Of a stretch of 64,000 nt of DNA, positions 49,701-61,759 are shown in pieces. The notes under the pieces were generated by a model. The model was not told the DNA's origin. It worked only from the letters and a program-made list of their open reading frames with translations, and made no database searches. The translations under genes and the position numbers were made by a program. This DNA comes from Thysanoteuthis rhombus (taxonomy: Eukaryota; Mollusca; Cephalopoda; Oegopsida; Thysanoteuthidae). Every line of letters starts with the position of its first letter. The stretch's first letter is position 1. The stretch lies in contig OY735220.1 of assembly GCA_963457665.1 (NCBI GenBank), positions 33,238,969 to 33,302,968 of the forward strand, given 5' to 3'.

Positions 49701-50843
49701 TTCAATCCTAGTGTAAGATAATAATAATTTGAAAATACTACCACTGCTACGAGAGGAGTGCGGTCTATATACCCCCCGTCGATTAAATAAAGGGTTCGGT
49801 TCGTTACTTCCCCCACACCTACCAGATGATACCTGATGAAGGCCGTAGAGTAAAACTGCCGAAACGTTGTATGAAAAACAACCAAGATGAGGATAGTCCG
49901 AATAATAATAGAAAGGATAATTTCCATATTTCAAGTTTTTTTTATGGCATTTATCTGGTCCAACATTTACCCATCAATATGTCATCTGGCCTGCACAGGC
50001 AAAAAGACCAACAACCTATCTTGAAAGTTATAAGTAATATAATCTTCCTTACTTGTTTTTTTTCTTGAATATTATTGAGTCTCAATAAAACTGTGTAGAA
50101 GTAAGTTTAGAGTTTCACATTTGATAAGCTCTGAACAAAAATTATAAATTCATTAACAGGCATAGTTCCCTCTAAGCTGCAGCCAGCACACAAAGGAAAT
50201 TAATGTCCACACAAAGGGTTTAAAATTTCAAAGTCAACTCACTAAGTTTTTATTGAAATCAAAAGTGTACATATACTTGCTACAAAAAAGTAGAGAGAAC
50301 GCTTTTTACATATTACATATAAAATCAGTAAGTAAAGCCTTTTCTAGCAACATCAACTACTTAACTACTCAACATTTACTTTATAGGAAATCAATTTAGT
50401 TAAAAGAAGTGATAATAAAAAGTGAACAGCACCTTTCGGAAAGCATCTCCTGAGTCTGGATCTGGACGAACATATGTTGATAAAAGAGAATTGCACTCTG
50501 CAATGCAGGCAAATTGTTCAAGATTTACTCCTTCACTCTTTATGATATTCAGAGGGATGCAGCAGTCGAGCATATTTTCATGGTACCATCGCCACGGCCC
50601 CTTCCAAACGACCCCAGGATCAACGTCTAAAGCATTGAGAATCATCACCAAAGTGGAGAGGCCGCAGTAGGCAGGTTCATCTTGTGTGCGAAACTGGGCG
50701 GCTAATTTGAAGTAACAGTTCATGTGACCAGTGGCCAAAGCTTCAGAAAATATGGCTTTACCTTCTTCTGAGTAAAATGAAATGCATTCTTCTGGAAGGA
50801 CTCGGCGGAAGAACTCCATCCTTGTTTTCTTTGGATCTGACAT
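43407..50843 (-). CDS. PCS2, phytochelatin synthase with intact triad (four coding exons)
   Basis: Coding exons are 50843-50433, 48569-48347, 46263-45877 and 43738-43407, with intron phases 0, 1, 1 as in PCS1, giving 450 residues. The triad is present: C60 (EPAYCGLS), H166 (GDGHFSP), D184 ([12 protein letters not shown]). MLDCC and FACIAEC keep the conserved N-domain cysteines. The C-terminal domain is Cys-richer than in PCS1: GCPC, FCM, WPFCC, a KIC and a terminal SCC. It is predicted to make phytochelatins from glutathione when activated by Cd, Zn or other thiophilic metals, in the cytosol. It lies about 15 kb upstream of PCS1 on the same strand, a tandem duplication. The family assignment is certain; activity is inferred from residues. 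Confidence 0.95.
44050..44265 (+). repeat. Repeat family A, copy 5 (partial)
   Basis: AGATCTGATAAGTCACTCGAT through GGACCAATTTAGCATGAAC. In PCS2 intron 3, opposite to the gene. The open frame 44114-44374 is repeat-derived. Confidence 0.65.
44826..45115 (+). repeat. 32-bp minisatellite, about nine units
   Basis: Unit ATAAAAATAGATCTTTTATC followed by TAAAATTATCTG. Units differ by one to three bases and are more degraded at both ends. Each unit contains GATAAAA...TTTTATC, an inverted pair able to form a hairpin. Confidence 0.92.
45130..45375 (+). repeat. Repeat family B, copy 2
   Basis: ACACTTTTTTGATAAAA, TTTAGATGGTATCTAG and CATTTGGCTGGTTGGTTGGCCATTTGT match 23560-23680 in order. The minisatellite directly precedes it. 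Confidence 0.6.
45715..45840 (+). repeat. Repeat segment shared with 17140-17260
   Basis: CACCTGACAAGGACTAAAGAATGGATCGGC...GACAACATCAAAGATC...ATTCGATTGTCCAAA matches the block 0.4 kb beyond PCNP. Ends undefined. Confidence 0.55.
45877..46263 (-). CDS. PCS2 coding exon 3
   Basis: Acceptor TTTCTCCAG, donor GAAG|GTAAAT, phase 1 both sides, 387 bases. It begins [11 protein letters not shown] (end of the catalytic domain) and continues into the C-terminal domain with [18 protein letters not shown], a GCPC pair and a coiled, Gln/Glu-rich end. Confidence 0.92.
47495..47910 (+). repeat. Repeat family A, copy 6
   Basis: In PCS2 intron 2: CATCTTTTGGCAGCATGTCA through GTTGACAGTTTTGGTTGACGGTCTC. Confidence 0.75.
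48010..48150 (+). repeat. tRNA-derived SINE
   Basis: GGATCTATGGTCAACATGGCTA then TCTTGTGTTTGATTCTCGG (B-box-like). In PCS2 intron 2. Confidence 0.5.
48347..48569 (-). CDS. PCS2 coding exon 2 (catalytic His166 and Asp184)
   Basis: 223 bases, acceptor CATCAG, donor CCACTG|GTCAGT. It encodes [29 protein letters not shown] and [12 protein letters not shown]. Family-typical throughout; closest in character to nematode PCS-1 (QTGSGHFSPLAAYH). Confidence 0.95.
49585..49960 (+). repeat. SINE-like/Penelope-type repeat with hammerhead-like core
   Basis: A B-box-like GGTTCTAGGTTCAATCC at about 49692, then CTGATGA (49833-49839) and GAAA (49861-49864) separated by 21 bases, with GGC/GCC able to pair. 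Hammerhead ribozymes are known from Penelope-like elements and from some SINEs and retrozymes. I could not identify a cleavage site with certainty. Confidence 0.4.
50164..50302. repeat. MITE-like element, third copy (short)
   Basis: AGTTCCCTCTAAGCTGC at the left and GTAGAGAGAAC at the right are inverted partners. It lies about 130 bases downstream of PCS2 exon 1, in intron 1. Confidence 0.55.
50433..50843 (-). CDS. PCS2 coding exon 1 (nucleophile Cys60)
   Basis: 137 codons, ending at donor CGAAAG|GTGCTG. Residues 15-90 are almost identical to PCS1, including a run of 44 identical bases (50701-50744 against 27592-27635). The ATG is preceded 13 bases upstream by TTCTTGCAG, so a noncoding 5' exon probably exists. 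Confidence 0.95.
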
Positions 50844-51084
50844 GATGAGAAACCTGCTGCAAGAAAGATTGAAATTTCATCTAATTCTGCAGAACGTATT
50901 AAGAACTAAGGCACCAACCTCCAAGATACAAATTTTTCACTGATAAACAATCCGTAAAACTGATTTGGAACAAGTCAAATAATTCACCATTTAATATTTG
51001 GGGGACAATTTTGTAGAAACTTTTTTGCATTTGAACTAACAAAGCTAATATTGCATAATGATCAATATGATTCCTTTTTGGATT

Positions 51085-51360
51085 CACTACAAAATTTTCC
51101 AGTGACTCAACTTAGAAACCATCATGTGAATGTCTCAGCATGCCATGTTGGGGTTGAGCAATTAAAAAATTGGAAAAGGTGGTGATCAATGGAAAAGTTA
51201 CTACTTTCGCCTTTTGTTCAGCAGAGATCAATAAAATTGAAATTTTCAGCCCTCTAGCTCCATTATATGCGTTATACATATATAGCCAAGTAGACCAACC
51301 TGAAAACTGGAGAAACCTATGTTAAGAGTTTTGTTTGATGGTTTCTAATATCTAGTGAGT
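51085..51360 (+). repeat. Repeat family A, copy 7 (internally deleted)
   Basis: Between PCS2 and the upstream terminal exon. AACCATCATGTGAATGTCTCAGCATGCCA joins directly to TCAGCCCTCTAGCTCCATTA, skipping the middle. Confidence 0.7.
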
Positions 51361-51757
51361 ACTGATGCATTCATAACATAGTAAGTTCAACCACAGTCAC
51401 TTTACACACCTTCACCTTCTTTTGATTGAATAGATTTCATTAAGCATTTTTTATATATATTTTTTCATTTTTAATAAGAATGTACTTATGATCTACATGT
51501 GTAAATACTGCTCTTATCTCTGAGCATATCTGAACTAAAACCTTACAGTTAACCTTCAATAAATATGAACAAGTGACTTACACCACATCAATTATATCAG
51601 TAAAATATCATCATTGGTTTTATGTTCTTGGTTTTATGAATATACAAATATTTTCATACATTTGTATCAAAAAATGATGTCAGTTCCATTTTTATTATCA
51701 AACAAAACAAAAAAGTGAAAATTTGGAGTAATCAACAATTTTATCTGAATCAAATCA

Positions 51758-51949
51758 TTATTGTCTACTTATAATCTTTATATTGTTGCTAGTAATTTGA
51801 CAATCTGGAAGTGTAAAATTGAGAAGAAGGTGTGTTACATCTGAAAAATCCTCCTCTCTCTTCCCTCTACCAACAACCAACACTAGCTCTTTGGTTTCCA
51901 GCTTAGTATATTGTTTCAACATGTGACGGGCTACACTTTCTACAGTTTT
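51758..51949 (-). CDS. Terminal exon of an unrecognised gene
   Basis: After the acceptor CCTTTACAG a 63-codon open frame runs to TAA at 51760-51758. It starts KTVESVARHMLKQYTKLE, continues ELVLVVGRGKREEDF and then THLLLNFTLP. Codon use is varied and the alternating hydrophobic and charged pattern looks like a real globular protein, unlike the repeat-derived frames around it. It ends 915 bases upstream of the PCS2 start codon, on the same strand. I do not recognise the family and could not find its upstream exons, which would lie at higher coordinates. It could also be an exon of a decayed gene. Confidence 0.45.
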   Translation of the reverse strand, partial: KTVESVARHMLKQYTKLETKELVLVVGRGKREEDFSDVTHLLLNFTLPDCQITSNNIKIISRQ

Positions 51950-52482
51950 CTGTAAAGGAAAAGAGCTTCTGAAGACGCAAATTGAAACACAGCGAAATGC
52001 ATAAGCTTTACCTTAATCATAATGAAAAATTTTGAGATGTAACACATCTTCTCAATCTTTCACTTCTGGTCAAATTACATTCTGTTGGATAACCTTACAT
52101 ACACACAACAAACAGTGTTCATATTATAAGATTTTATACCCCCCCTCTCAACCATGCTATGAAGTGAACAGTTATGAAAATAAAACCTTACAAGTCATAA
52201 AGCTTCTTTTTTAATGAAGCAAAAGTCGAAATGAATTCATAGAGATATGGATTTGCATGATATATGCATGCGTGAAAAAACTGTTTTCGTTTTTCCATAA
52301 AGAGAGAAAAACATGGTTCACACAGTCTTTCGAAGTTATAATATGATCGTTAAGAGTACAACATTATTTCCATTTGGATCTTGAAATCGATATCGGGAAG
52401 GAATTTCTTAAATGCTTTAAAAGACTGGAATTTCAGCTTTTATCATTTTCTGCATGGAAAATAAAAGAGAGAGAGAGAGAAA

Positions 52483-52484
52483 TG

Positions 52485-52535
<51 letters not shown>

Positions 52536-52552
52536 TGATAGATAAATAGATG
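52483..52552 (+). repeat. (GATA)n microsatellite
   Basis: About 16 GATA units with two late variants, after a (GA)n run. Confidence 0.95.
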
Positions 52553-52900
52553 GGACACCTGTACGGTATAGTCAGTAAACGGAAAGAACATAGTACCAAG
52601 TACTAATTGTATTTGTTCTTCAGCTATGCGCCATTTTTTTCCATACTATAGCGATATGAAATGTTGAAAGTATACCATTTTACTCTCATGGCCCGATTTG
52701 TTATACTTAGCATTTGTTCTTAACATTTGTATAAGAACCATTTCAGCAATTTTCAACCATAATCTAGCCTCTGTCACTATGATTTCTTTCTTTGATGAGT
52801 TGACGCCTCAACTTGATGCCAGCGATGGGGAACAACCGACCGAGTCTGGGGAGGGGGGAGGGGCTTCTTCAAGACCAACCCTCGCAATTCTAGACCATGA

Positions 52901-53126
52901 CCCAGTGTTGCCAAATTCAAGGTGTTTTTTGTTTTCTTAGCACAAAAATTCCTTAATCAGCAATACGTTTTACAGGGATTTTCTCACCATTTCTTAAGAA
53001 AATTTTGCTACTGTTCAGCTATTTCCAGCCATTTAGATGGCCATAAAATGGCTAACAATGTTCTTGATGCATTTTGGCACTGAGGTGGATTTATAGCGAA
53101 AAAAACCTTTCGAGTTGGCAACACTG
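52901..53126. repeat. Small terminal-inverted-repeat element (MITE-like)
   Basis: CAGTGTTGCCAAATTCAAGG at the left and CGAGTTGGCAACACTG at the right are inverted partners of about 12 perfect bases. No target duplication was found. Confidence 0.5.
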
Positions 53127-55439
53127 CCTGGACAGTGACACCCTACCACGACCGGAACGCCCTCTTCTTGAAGAAAAAAATGTTCAGCTATAACAACCCT
53201 AATCTCTTTGTTCAAATTTGTACCATTGAATAATTAAAACGATTGGTCACCGCTTGTTGGGTAAAAATAAAAACAATTAATTTTTCGAAAATTATTCACA
53301 AAAGTGTGATTAACAAGTTCACAAAAAATTCAAGCTCAACGTAGACATTATTTTTTTAATCTATGGATTTACAAATAGGCTATTTAGTACGCTTTATTAA
53401 CCCTCATTTCAGCTCATTAAAAGTATTTTTCTCTCTACGACGACATATTTGTTATTCTTTCATCAATCACAAAGAATCTGTGATTCAAATTGTCTGCATT
53501 CTCAAAGACAACAAGTTGCTCATTTGATGTGAACAAACAGCCGTATAACATACGAAGAACTCATCCAATTATCTATTTTATGGTTTTTGCGGTCATCCAT
53601 AGAATGAAAGGAGGTATTCTGGTCTTCGGACATATGAAATGCGAATTAACTGTAAACAAAAATTAAAACACTCCTCATTCCAAACAGTCTGTTTAAACTT
53701 GGTAAAAATCTTGGATAATCAGATTGACATGCCACTATTTATCCTAATACCCATCTGAATACGAAAAGACTCACTGTTTTCCTAATTTTTTAAGGGGGTT
53801 TGATCGAATTGTCATCAGTCTTGGCAGTAGTGGTCGTCATGAAGTCAATCAAGCATTTTTTTTGTAGAAAGTTCGTGTTTCTCTTTTTAAAACAAACACA
53901 AAAACAGAGAGGAGAGATTTTTTTCAGAATTACGCGAATACTTATCCTTTTTATGAAATAAATTGAACAGACTAAAAGTCAACATCATTTTTTTTTTCTG
54001 TACTTACCAACAATCGTCGTTCTCGTCACTCGAAATGAATTCACCAAAAAGATTCAATTAAAATATTAAAAAATAACCAACAAAATCCTTTCAATTAAAA
54101 AAAGATCCGTTCGGTATTTTGTTGCTCGTGTTGATTTGATAATCGAAGAAGCCATAAGTTGAAAGAATGAAAGAAAAGGAAACTTTTTGAGGCCAAATTC
54201 ATTGACCTTTGGCCATGTTTTTGCTTTTCCCTTTTCCGCTAAAACAAACAAACAAACAAAACAAAAAAGACGGAAATCACCCTTTAAATTTAAATGAGGA
54301 CAATTTCTCTCAAATTTACAATTTTCTAAATCGGCACTTGTTCGGGGCCACACTCGTTTTCCAATCACTTTAAAACGGAAAAAAAATGTTTCTGCAAGTA
54401 ATTTCTTTTCTGTGTTTTCCTCATTCCAGAAGACCAACCTATGGAATTTGTTTTGAAAAAAGTTGTTTTTTTAAAAAGCTTTTAGAGTTAACAAAGTGGG
54501 AACTTATTTTGTCATTTTTACTGAAGTACGGTTTACATGAATAATCTCCCTTTAGGTTAGAAAAATAACTCAAAAATGAAAAAAAAATTAAATTTAATAA
54601 ATTTTTTTTCTAAAAAGCTGGAAAGATGGTCCTGATTGTAAATTATTAGGTTTCATATTTTCGCTCATCTGATGTTAAAAACAGCACTCAAATAAAAAGA
54701 AATAAGGGAATTAATGAAAGAAAAACAGAAGTATATACATAAATTAAATTGTTCGTGCTTTGAATAAATTGAATTGTTTTCATTTGAGCGCCGTTTTTAA
54801 CATCGAGTGAATGAGGGTGTAAAACTTTATGAAGGGACTGTTTTCATTGCCCTAAACCCAACCCTATCCCTAAAAATATAAAAGAATTAAAATCTTAAAA
54901 TATAAGAATGATATAAAAATTGAAGCATGTTTTTAATTTTGCCTTTTGAATGGAAACTTTTAAGAAAATATTTTAACAATATCCAAAGTTTCCTTGGAAT
55001 ATGAAACAATTAAAAAAACAGAGCCAAAACTTCAGTCATCAAATACAGTATTGTTCAAGCCTAACTCTCACTTTCGTGGTTTTAATACCGGGGGTCCACG
55101 GTTTAAAAACCATTGACTTCTTGCATGTAGACCCCATGGAAATATGCTATCTACAGTAGCATAAGAGTGTTCCTGCGGTTACAAAGGCGGTACAAAGGAT
55201 ATGTCAAAGTGTTGTAGGGGATATGCCATAGACTCCCCCGGGATTGGTGCGGATACCATGGTCAGGGTTTTCAACAGACATGTCTTGGTCTTTCGACAGT
55301 CAAGCAATGGTGTCAGTGGACATATTACAGCATCACAGTTGCGCAATGGTACCTCCAAGGTTGTGTTATGGTAATCCAAAGTTTTTACATAAAAAAACTA
55401 TATATTTTGACCTCCAAGGTTACTATTGTTCATTCTGCA

Positions 55440-56560
55440 TCATGTTTTCAAGGGGGAAAGAGCTCCTAGTGAAGTGTCTGGAGGAAGAAGGAAGGAGGGA
55501 CCTTGTTTTTGGTTGTAGTTTTCCGCCTAGCTACTGATGATGATAACCATGTCAAGAAAAAGAAAAAAAAACTCAAGAGGAGGAGGCTTGAGAGAGCAAA
55601 ACCACGGTTGCAGAGAAGGGTCTTCTATGGACATTAGAAGCTACTGTTAGCAGAGCTCCACAGAAAGATAGAAAAGGCTACAAGAACTTCCTGATGTTCC
55701 AAGAGCTGGTGGATTGTGTGTCGAGCCAAAGCTTGAAAAGACAAAACCCTTATATGAGGAAAAGCCTAGTGCCTGGACATAATCTTACCATAGCCCTCAG
55801 GTACACAGCTAGTGGGGATTCATAAGAGAGCCTCTCATACAACTTCTGTGTCACATAATACCATCTGGAACCTGATCACAGAGACCTGTTAGGCCATCAT
55901 TCAAGAGTACTTGTAGGAAATCCAGACCTGTCTCAATACATCTGATGAATGGAAGCAAGTTGCTGAATGGAACTTTCATCATACAGGTGGAGCTATAGAT
56001 GGAAATCATTTGGCTATTAAATGCCCACCCCTACCAAATGTGGTTCCCTATTCTTCAACTACTAAAAATTCCATTCCATAGTACTGATGGTATTAGTGGA
56101 TGCCAACTATAGATTTTCATCTATCAATGTGGGTGAAAATGAGAGAGCTTCAGGTGGCGGAGTCTTTGGAGACTTTCCCTTTCATGAGGTCCAAGTAAAG
56201 TGGCATACTGGCTCACCTAACCCAGCGCCCATACACAGAGATTGAAAGGACATTCCATATGCCTTGGTTGGTAACAATGCCTTTGGCCTCAGAGCATGGC
56301 ATTCTTGCAAACAGGTACACATATGACATGAATCCGTATTGCCAATTTATTTTCATTGTTATCGTTTATTGTGATGTAGTAACTCATTGAATAAGCATTT
56401 AAAAAGTTTAAACCTTTGATTCGTTAATTTCAGATTCAGATTCTTGTTGACATAGGTGTCTGCTGGGGATGCAAATGGCATTTGCCCTTCCCGGGATCTG
56501 GCCTTCTCAGTGATGGCAAGGATATTTGAAAGTTGGAACCTTATAAAGAGGCTAAAGATC
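55440..56560 (+). mobile_element. PIF/Harbinger transposase relic
   Basis: Translations give, in order, KDRKGYKNFLMFQELVD, YMRKSLVPGHNLTIALRY, GGAIDGNHLAIKCPPLP, VLVDANYRFSSINVGEN and ASGGGVFGD. These match the Harbinger nuclease (KSLepG.kLAiTLRyla, GAIDGkHV.i.cP, aLVDa.Y.F..idvG..G..sD). The first two catalytic Asp are still visible. The frame shifts several times, so it is dead. Terminal repeats were not found. Confidence 0.8.
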
Positions 56561-56599
56561 AAGGAGTCTCTATAAACAATGAGTGGGGTGAGATACAGC

Positions 56600-59500
56600 A
56601 AGGTACTCCCTAATCCCTTTTTTGACAAGCAACATCCGGGTACATATCTTTTTGCATCCCCCCACTATATATATATCCTTTTGCCCCTCCCTAAAAAAGT
56701 CCCAGCAGACACCTACACATCCTGATCATCATGCAGTGGTCACCAAGGAACGTGGAAGCCATAGTAATGGTTTGGTGAGTATTACTTGCTATTTACCATT
56801 TTTTAAGATCCAACATTTGTTAGTTTATAGAGTCATAATGATTTCTATATTAGGTCATCCTTTGGAAACTGTTGCATATACCTAGCATGTTGTGGCTTTT
56901 CCCTGAAATATTTATGGTTTTTCCAAGACTTTTAAGCTGCTTCCATACCCCCTAATCAAGTCCCCCTTAACAAAAATTATGCAATGAACATACATCGGGT
57001 ATGACACAGCTGTTATGGTTATACCATGGATCTCCAGGACTCGTCCATGTTGATTGATGAAAAAAATAAATTTTCAAAGATTTTGATAATAACGCAACGT
57101 TTCAAATGAAGCCCTGGACTGGTGATGGATATTGCCGGTTTATCCCAGTCATGCCGAAAGACCCTCAACTGATCTAGCACGGATAATCATGGGTTTGAAC
57201 CGTAGGCTTCTGGCATTGACAAGTGTGAAAGTGAGAACTCTTGATGAGAAATTATTGGTTGTTATTAAATCTGCTTCTGCTTCTGTTTCTTTCAAAAAGG
57301 AAATGAAACATTTTTTGAATTTCAGATTTATTTTAGTACTACTCTCGGAGAATTGATAAATATGTAGTTAACACCGAGAAAGTCTATATTTATTTTATCT
57401 CAATTTAAAATCCCAAATCTTTCAGCATTTTATCTCATGACAAATAAATTGTATATATGAGATGCAGTATTTCATATAAAATTGTTCCTTTACATTCATT
57501 CAGCATCTGTTGACATAAACAACCTCGCAATTTTATGTGAGGAGTGTCCTTTGTCTTCTAAGCTTTGATTAGTCTGATACAAGACCACAAGTGATTGAAG
57601 AATCAGGCTTATTATTCAGAGATGGTGACTGCTTTTACTTCTCACTGGATTTTTCCAGAAATTTTGATCTTTTTGAAAGTTATTGATTATGACTCATTTT
57701 TTAATCTGAGAAAATGTTTATATTTCATGCTTACAGGTTTACAAAAAAATGTAACCTAAGTCATTTATAAAATGGGGTTCTTAGAGGAGTTTTGTCCCTA
57801 CTTGAATCATTGTTTATGTTGGATAGACAATATTTATAGGGCAGTAGACCCTTTTTTTTCTTCTTTTTAATTAATGGAACTGAGGCTGGTATTGAACCCC
57901 AGCCTTCAGACTTGCATGATTTCCGAATTTAATGCTATTCCCATGTCAGTGCTCGGTAAGTCTCTATGACAAATAAATATCCCTATCTGGCTGATTTTTT
58001 TCTGTTTATATCTGAAATTGCCCCAAATTATATTTAGAATCATCTAGATTTTCATGTAATTTGTCTGGAAGAATATCTCGAATTACATCCGGAATCATAT
58101 AGATTTTCAATCATTTATCTAGAAAAATATCTTGATACTATTTTATGCAATTCCTTTTCATGGCCAAATTTGAAGATCTTTTACTGTGAAAGGATAACTG
58201 TTTTTACAAAAGTTGAAATACTTTCAAAACTTATAAGCCAAGTCATTTACATTTCAGTCTGAGTGACGTTTGACCTTGAAGCCAATCTTGTCAATAATAC
58301 AGTTGTAATAAAATCAAACATAGAAACAGAATGCAGTAATAAGTTCTGTAAGTAATGTCATAGAATTCAGTGCATGTATATATTTGTTCTGAAGGACAAA
58401 TTAGTAAAACTTTAATTTTTTAGAGCATGTTTGGGACCAGAAATAAGGAGGAACATTTTTTGCACAATTAAAACAGTAAATATTCAAATTTGTAAGTTAT
58501 AAAATTGTGTCATATAAAATTCTGTGCTTGTTTGTAATTGAAGTTTTCTCAAGTATAAGGAACAGATCCACCCCCTTCCAAAAAGCTTTGTAACCTTTGA
58601 TAAAATTCCTCTCAGGGGCCATGAATACTTATAAACTGAACAAACATTCAATTGATAAAGACCAAATGTTGATTTTCTCATAGGAAAAAACAGCAATGGA
58701 GCCTAACCAGATCTTTGTCTTTCATTTCCTCCCTTCCTTCCTTCTCACCTCATTTCCTTCCTCCCTCCCTTCTCCAGTTTGTGCTTTGTTAACATTTCAT
58801 GCCATCAAGAAGTACAGACCAGGACTTTAAAAAAAAAACAAAAACAAAAACGCTTGATGACCTTAAAAACCCTTCGAATTGTAGGTTGAAATAGAATGTA
58901 TTTATGATGAGGTCAGTCAGATAAGGCACAAATGAACTGAAATGATAAAAAGGAATGGAATAGAATTCTGAACAGATGAATCTTTGAACAAGCAGAAAAC
59001 AGAATGACCAAGCTAAAAAACAAACCTGACAAATCCACTATCCAAGACCACAGATATCTGCTGTCAGGACATGGAGGGCGGGACAAACCCTATACTTGGG
59101 AAGGTGTGTGTGTGTGGGGGGATATATTTCCTGTTTTTTTAGGAAAACTTTTTCACAAAATACAATAAATTATCTACAGAATAAATAGATAGTTTTGATT
59201 TGACCAGAGGTATCATTTAACATAACTAAAAAAAAAAAAAATGAGTAGTTTCAATTTGATCTAACTTTGTTTAATCAAAACATGGCAGATAAGTTCATCA
59301 GAACTAATTTTTCATCATAAAAAATACCTGTGAAGTTTTAATTCGATCAGCAGTTACTCAATCAAATCACAGTGGATAGCCACAATAAAACTATTTTTTA
59401 CAAAATTCTATCTACAAAAAATATATATTGTTTCAATCTGATCAGGAGGATATCTATTATGTATTTATTTGATGAAAATAGGATATTATGATGATATAGT

Positions 59501-59990
59501 ATCACACTTGAAAAGCACATATTTTTTTACATTTTTAAAATTTTGTAATACTTTTTCTTCACAATATCTTTTTGATTAAACGTCCATATCTGCATTTCTC
59601 TCCTTCACTATCTTCCTAAATAAAAAATGAAAACAACATATTTTATTTTTTTGTGAAAAAGTTTTGTAAAAAAAATTTTTGATGTGATAATCCACTGTGT
59701 TTAAATTGAATAAACGTTTGATCAAATTGAAACTATAAAGATATTTAAAATAATTTTTTGATAAGGTTATCGGTATGTTGCCTCATGGTTCATGATATAT
59801 GCAGAGACAATGATGTTGAAGAAGCTCAAAAGTTAAATTTTCCAAATTCAAAACAATGTAAAAATATATTGGTAAAAAAGTAGTGCTCAGCCTTTCATGA
59901 ACATATGATTTGATGATGAATAAAGGTCAAGTGTAACAATCACATCGGAAATAAACATACAATGATAAAAATTGAAAATGCAAAAATTTG
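56600..59990. other. Stretch without a supported gene
   Basis: AT-rich, with the SINE at 57870, a CCTTCC-rich tract at 58725-58780 and a short (TG)n near 59105. Nothing coding recognised. Confidence 0.45.
57870..57985 (-). repeat. tRNA-derived SINE
   Basis: The reverse complement reads AGGCTGGGGTTCAATACCAGC, a B-box with flanking stem, followed by GAACTGAGG... reversed. Related to 43260-43370. Confidence 0.5.
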
Positions 59991-60440
59991 AGAAAGTATA
60001 CCACTACATCTACCTTGAACAACGAATTTCCATGAAATCCTTAAAAGAAGAAGAAATCAAATGAGGATTTGCTCTAGGCAGGGTAAAGAAGTACCATGCA
60101 ACGTGCACATGAAAGAATCATACTCAACCTCACAAGGAGAGATCACAAAACAGCATATTATTAGGAAGAAAACAGGAGTCTGAGACATCATAGAATCTAT
60201 TAGAGAACTCAAATAGCAATGGGCTGGTCATTTACAAGAATGGCAGAATGACATCACTACTCACAACCTGGATCCTGGGAGATAACTGGTGAAACCGAAG
60301 CCAACAGAATAGAAGATGGAGAGTAGAACTATGCAAGTTCAGAAAATATAGGCTCAGCGACGCCCATGATAGAGAGGTTTGGGAGGGGGGGTCTTGATCC
60401 AACGACGGACGTTGAAAGAATGATAATGATGATGAAAAAT
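59990..60440 (+). mobile_element. LINE 3' end (RTE-like)
   Basis: RAHERIILNLTRRDHKTAYY, then an AMGWSF / QWAGH-like segment and a late IQRRTLKE resemble the C-terminal tail of RTE/CR1 LINE proteins (m.R.mLgvslrDr...W.WaGHiaR...). It ends in a TGATAATGATGATGA tail, as RTE elements do. Stops interrupt it. Confidence 0.65.
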
Positions 60441-61384
60441 AAACTTCCCCGATTTACCTCCCTTAGATTCTCATGACGTCATGTAGCAACTACATTACAA
60501 CCATACTTCATCTGATTCATGCTGAGTTATGCCCCTTTAACTTGACCCTTGTTATATTTGTTGAGAACCTTTTCGTATTTCATGAAAATTGTGACGAACA
60601 GTTGATAGTGGTCAGAATTCTGAGGTGCGAAATGTCTGCTTTTATTTCATCTCTGAAATAGTCATAGTATTTGTCCATCTTGCATGATTATAAACATATT
60701 AGAAAATGTAGCAAAACATATGAACATCATTAAATCCAAAAGCAGTTTGGTTATACCTTGTTTTATTTTCAACCTCACTTCTTCATGCAAATACTAATAT
60801 TAAACGCAGTTCTATGAAATAGTACAAAAAAAACAATTTTACCTACCTTTTCTTGCTCATCCTGAAAAGATTCTCAGAAGAGGTTACAATACTTAAAAAA
60901 AAAAGAATTACAATACATAATAAAGCTCAACTGTTGGCACAACTTGAATAGGAAGGTCCCCACCCCAAAATGATAATAGCATTATAGGTATTGTAAATAG
61001 ACCCCAACCCTTTCTAGAAAACGAGAAAAAAGTTATTTATGGTTCATGTGTTTGCAGCATTTACAAAATCTTGTTAAAGCTAAAAGGTTCATTATAGTGA
61101 GGATTTACTATGTATATACATCTATACATACATATATATATATATATGTATTTACACGTCATTGTAAAGTTGTCCTTTAAAATTTTCCAAACTGTATGTA
61201 TTTGTAAGGAACTTTTAGAGTAATGTTCATTTATTCTATTGTACTTCAGCAATAAATCTAATGATTCAGAATTTCATTTGCAGAATTAGGATTGACCCAT
61301 GACTTCAATAGAAGAGAAAGGAAATAGTATCCAGCAGTAAAAAAAACTTTATTTCTGAACTGAAACAATTAAAACTGATAGAAG

Positions 61385-61750
61385 ATACAGGTCTGTTTAG
61401 TCACTCAATGGAGACCATCATGTAACCAATAACTGTAAGACAGCATACTTCTCTCACTTTTTGTTGGGTAATGATCGGTGAAGAAGTCCATACTGTTAGA
61501 AAAAAAAACCTGAAAGCTGCCAGACACTAAGGGACTAATTCAGCATAAACTCTCATTGTAAATTGAACCCCTAACTAAAAAATCCAAGGGAGGGCCCAAA
61601 GCAGGAAAAAAAAAGCATTTCTTCTAGATACAATGAGTAAATGTTTGAAATTTCAGCCCTCTAGCTCTATTGGTGCAACCTGCACATACAATACATAGCC
61701 AGCCAGACCAAGTTAAAAAAAAAAACATACGCTGATAGTTTCTTATAGTA
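61385..61750 (+). repeat. Repeat family A, copy 8
   Basis: GGTCTGTTTAGTCACTCAATGG through CTAGCTCTATTGGTGCAACCTG and ACGCTGATAGTTTCTTATA. Confidence 0.75.
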
Positions 61751-61759
61751 TTTCAGCAA

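Larger units (their letters stand above)
52000..55440. other. Stretch without a supported gene
   Basis: AT-rich. A GC-rich patch at 52789-52900 could be read as an acidic peptide on the plus strand (MISFFDELTPQLDASDG) but has no supported splice sites. A small element with CAGTGTTGCCAA...TTGGCAACACTG ends spans about 52901-53126. Confidence 0.45.

Noticed and set aside
49586-49934. Overlapping 104- and 113-codon minus-strand frames
   Set aside because: They run antisense across the SINE-like repeat with the hammerhead-like core.
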